DNA of 14,088 nucleotides from Spirochaetota bacterium (GTDB taxonomy: Bacteria > Spirochaetota > Brevinematia > DTOW01), in contig JAPYWX010000026.1 in NCBI GenBank assembly GCA_028276145.1, positions 1 through 14,088 of the forward strand, in the 5' to 3' direction. Of the stretch, positions 13,414 through 14,088 are shown in pieces. The notes beneath the pieces were generated by a model. The model did not search any database and was not told the origin of the DNA. It saw nothing but the letters and a program-made list of their open reading frames with translations. Numbering within the stretch: the stretch's first letter is position 1; every line of letters starts with the position of its first letter. The translations under genes were made by a program, and so were the position numbers.

Positions 13414-13444
13414 AGAGGTTTAACCTCTTAGAGGTTTAGCCTCT
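13414..13444. repeat. Two tandem hairpins after the HD-GYP stop
   Basis: AGAGGTTTAACCTCT (13414-13428) and AGAGGTTTAGCCTCT (13430-13444) are adjacent short palindromes starting 9 nt past the stop codon. There is no following T-tract, so termination is uncertain. They are stem variants of the hairpin family. They could still act as an mRNA 3' end structure. Confidence 0.65.
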
Positions 13445-13462
13445 CTGATAAAAATGGGTAAG

Positions 13463-13591
13463 GTGCTTAATAGCACTTCTTTATTGATTAGTTAGGATGT
13501 GTGGTGTGCTTCATAGCATTTTATTAATTAGGTGCTTATGGCACTAGGTGCTTAAAGTACTTTGTGCTAAAAGCACTTGTGCTAAAAGCGC
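13463..13591. repeat. GTGCT palindrome cluster, diverged copy of 239-284
   Basis: Palindromes lie at 13463-13476 (GTGCTTAATAGCAC), 13506-13519, 13532-13544, 13548-13560, 13564-13576 and 13579-13591. From ~13521 on, the order and spacers match 230-290 of the window closely (TTAATTAGGTGCTTATGG and so on), with one extra GTGCTAAAAGCGC unit. Unit number therefore varies between copies. Confidence 0.8.
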
Positions 13592-13610
13592 TTCTCTATT
13601 AGGGTTAAGG

Positions 13611-13673
13611 GAGGCGATAGCCTCTTTATTAAATATTCTTAACTAGAGTGAAGAGATGCGATAGCATCTCTTC
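13611..13673. repeat. Two GATA-loop hairpins
   Basis: The first has arms GAGGC/GCCTC around GATA (13611-13624); its outer stem is decayed compared with the copy at 299-322. The second has arms GAAGAGATGC and GCATCTCTTC around GATA (13650-13673), a perfect 10-bp stem of different sequence. A loop that is constant while the stem co-varies suggests selection on the folded form. Confidence 0.8.
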
Positions 13674-13682
13674 AGATAACTA

Positions 13683-13697
13683 GGGTGGGCGGGTGGG
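13683..13697 (+). other. G-quadruplex motif 3
   Basis: GGGTGGGCGGGTGGG has four G3 runs with single-base loops and is the same as motif 2 apart from its end. It follows a GATA-loop hairpin and precedes palindromes, repeating the module order of the left end. A decayed relative, GGTGGGG, is seen at 13924-13930. Confidence 0.8.
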
Positions 13698-13712
13698 ACT
13701 ACTAAAATTGAT

Positions 13713-13867
13713 GTGCTAATTTGTGCTAATTAGCAATTAATGTAAATAGCACTTTGTATTTGAAGTACTTCCTTTATCAGGGTTAAGAGATATGTTAGCC
13801 TCTCTTAAAATTTCAAGATGTGCTAAATAGCACATCGTGCTAAATAGCACCTTGTGCTAAATAGCAC
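13713..13867. repeat. Degenerate palindromes and an array of three
   Basis: Partly decayed units lie at 13723-13736 (GTGCTAATTAGCAA) and 13756-13768 (GTATTTGAAGTAC). A further copy of the TATCAGGGTTAAG-hairpin module occupies ~13774-13806. Three clean units of GTGCTAAATAGCAC follow at 13820, 13837 and 13854, with a constant 17-nt period. Their shared AAAT centre differs from the left arrays, which suggests local amplification from one unit. Confidence 0.8.
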
Positions 13868-13891
13868 TCTCTTATTAATTGGAGAATGTAA

Positions 13892-13959
13892 AGAGGTGAA
13901 ACCTCTCTATATCAAATAGAGCAGGTGGGGCTACTAAAAGTAATTTGTGCTTTAAGCAC
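13892..13959. repeat. Hairpin, decayed G-rich motif and palindrome
   Basis: AGAGGT/ACCTCT around GAA (13892-13906) is followed by GGTGGGGCTACTAAAAG, related to the sequence just after G-quadruplex motif 3. The perfect palindrome GTGCTTTAAGCAC then lies at 13947-13959. This is again the order hairpin, G-rich element, palindrome. Confidence 0.7.
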
Positions 13960-13988
13960 TGCGTTCTTGTAGCACCTTCTTATTTACA

Positions 13989-14088
13989 TATTCTGAAGAG
14001 TTAAAGAGATGAAGCCTCTCTATAATAACGTGCTTTAAGCACAAATAGAGTTGGTGCTGAATAGAACTTTTATAAAATTACGAAGGTG
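13989..14088. repeat. Dispersed repeat, right copy of near-identical terminal pair
   Basis: This is a direct copy of positions 1-101 with one missing base and one substitution. It includes the palindrome GTGCTTTAAGCAC at 14030-14042. It runs to the last base of the window, so its true right border is unknown. Confidence 0.85.

Noticed and set aside
1..14088. Complete circular plasmid with overlapping ends
   Set aside because: The end repeats differ by an indel and a substitution, and the genes (smc, phosphohexomutase) are chromosomal housekeeping types.

Overview
The window reads as chromosomal DNA from an AT-rich bacterium. The bacterial features are an SMC protein of the bacterial type, two HD-GYP signalling proteins, and promoters with TTGAAA -35 boxes spaced 17 nt from TATAAT-like -10 boxes. 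Arginine is written mostly AGA/AGG and ATA isoleucine is common, a habit frequent in thermophiles. A deep-branching thermophile, possibly spirochaete-like, is my best guess, but I cannot assign a lineage from sequence alone.

Layout. Positions 1-487 are a non-coding block of structured repeats. Positions 527-5430 are a tight plus-strand operon: HerA/FtsK-type ATPase, endonuclease IV-like TIM barrel, HD-GYP protein, GT-B glycosyltransferase. The junctions overlap or are 1 nt apart, and a promoter sits at 488-516. On the minus strand, 10537 down to 5427 is a second operon: alpha-phosphohexomutase, then smc, which is split by a reading-frame change near 8400. Its promoter is at 10571-10599. The two operons converge with a 4-nt overlap. 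A repeat-filled spacer (10600-10806) separates this operon from a minus-strand PHP-family phosphoesterase (10848-11504). Divergent from that gene are a plus-strand thioredoxin-type arsenate reductase/LMW phosphatase (11653-12072) and a second HD-GYP protein (12233-13405) with its own clean promoter. Positions 13406-14088 are again repeats.

The most unusual content is the repeat system. Intergenic DNA is built from three module types in a recurring order: (1) a hairpin with a stem of about 10 bp and a short loop, often GATA; (2) a G-quadruplex motif of four G3 runs with 1-2 nt loops; (3) arrays of short palindromes of the form GTGCT-N3/4-AGCAC, repeated every 16-17 nt. On the left, the composite unit occurs twice in tandem about 200 nt apart. 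Arms vary with compensating changes, so the symmetry appears to be maintained. Three units of the same palindrome also lie inside smc, at a 15-nt period that keeps the frame and encodes a pentapeptide repeat of the SAYST type. The first ~100 nt of the window recur almost identically as its last 100 nt, as expected if this repeat family is dispersed in the genome.

Functionally the genes combine DNA maintenance (SMC, HerA-like ATPase, EndoIV-like protein), cyclic-dinucleotide-type signalling (two HD-GYP proteins that share an unusual Met in place of the His of the HD pair) and sugar metabolism (phosphohexomutase, glycosyltransferase).
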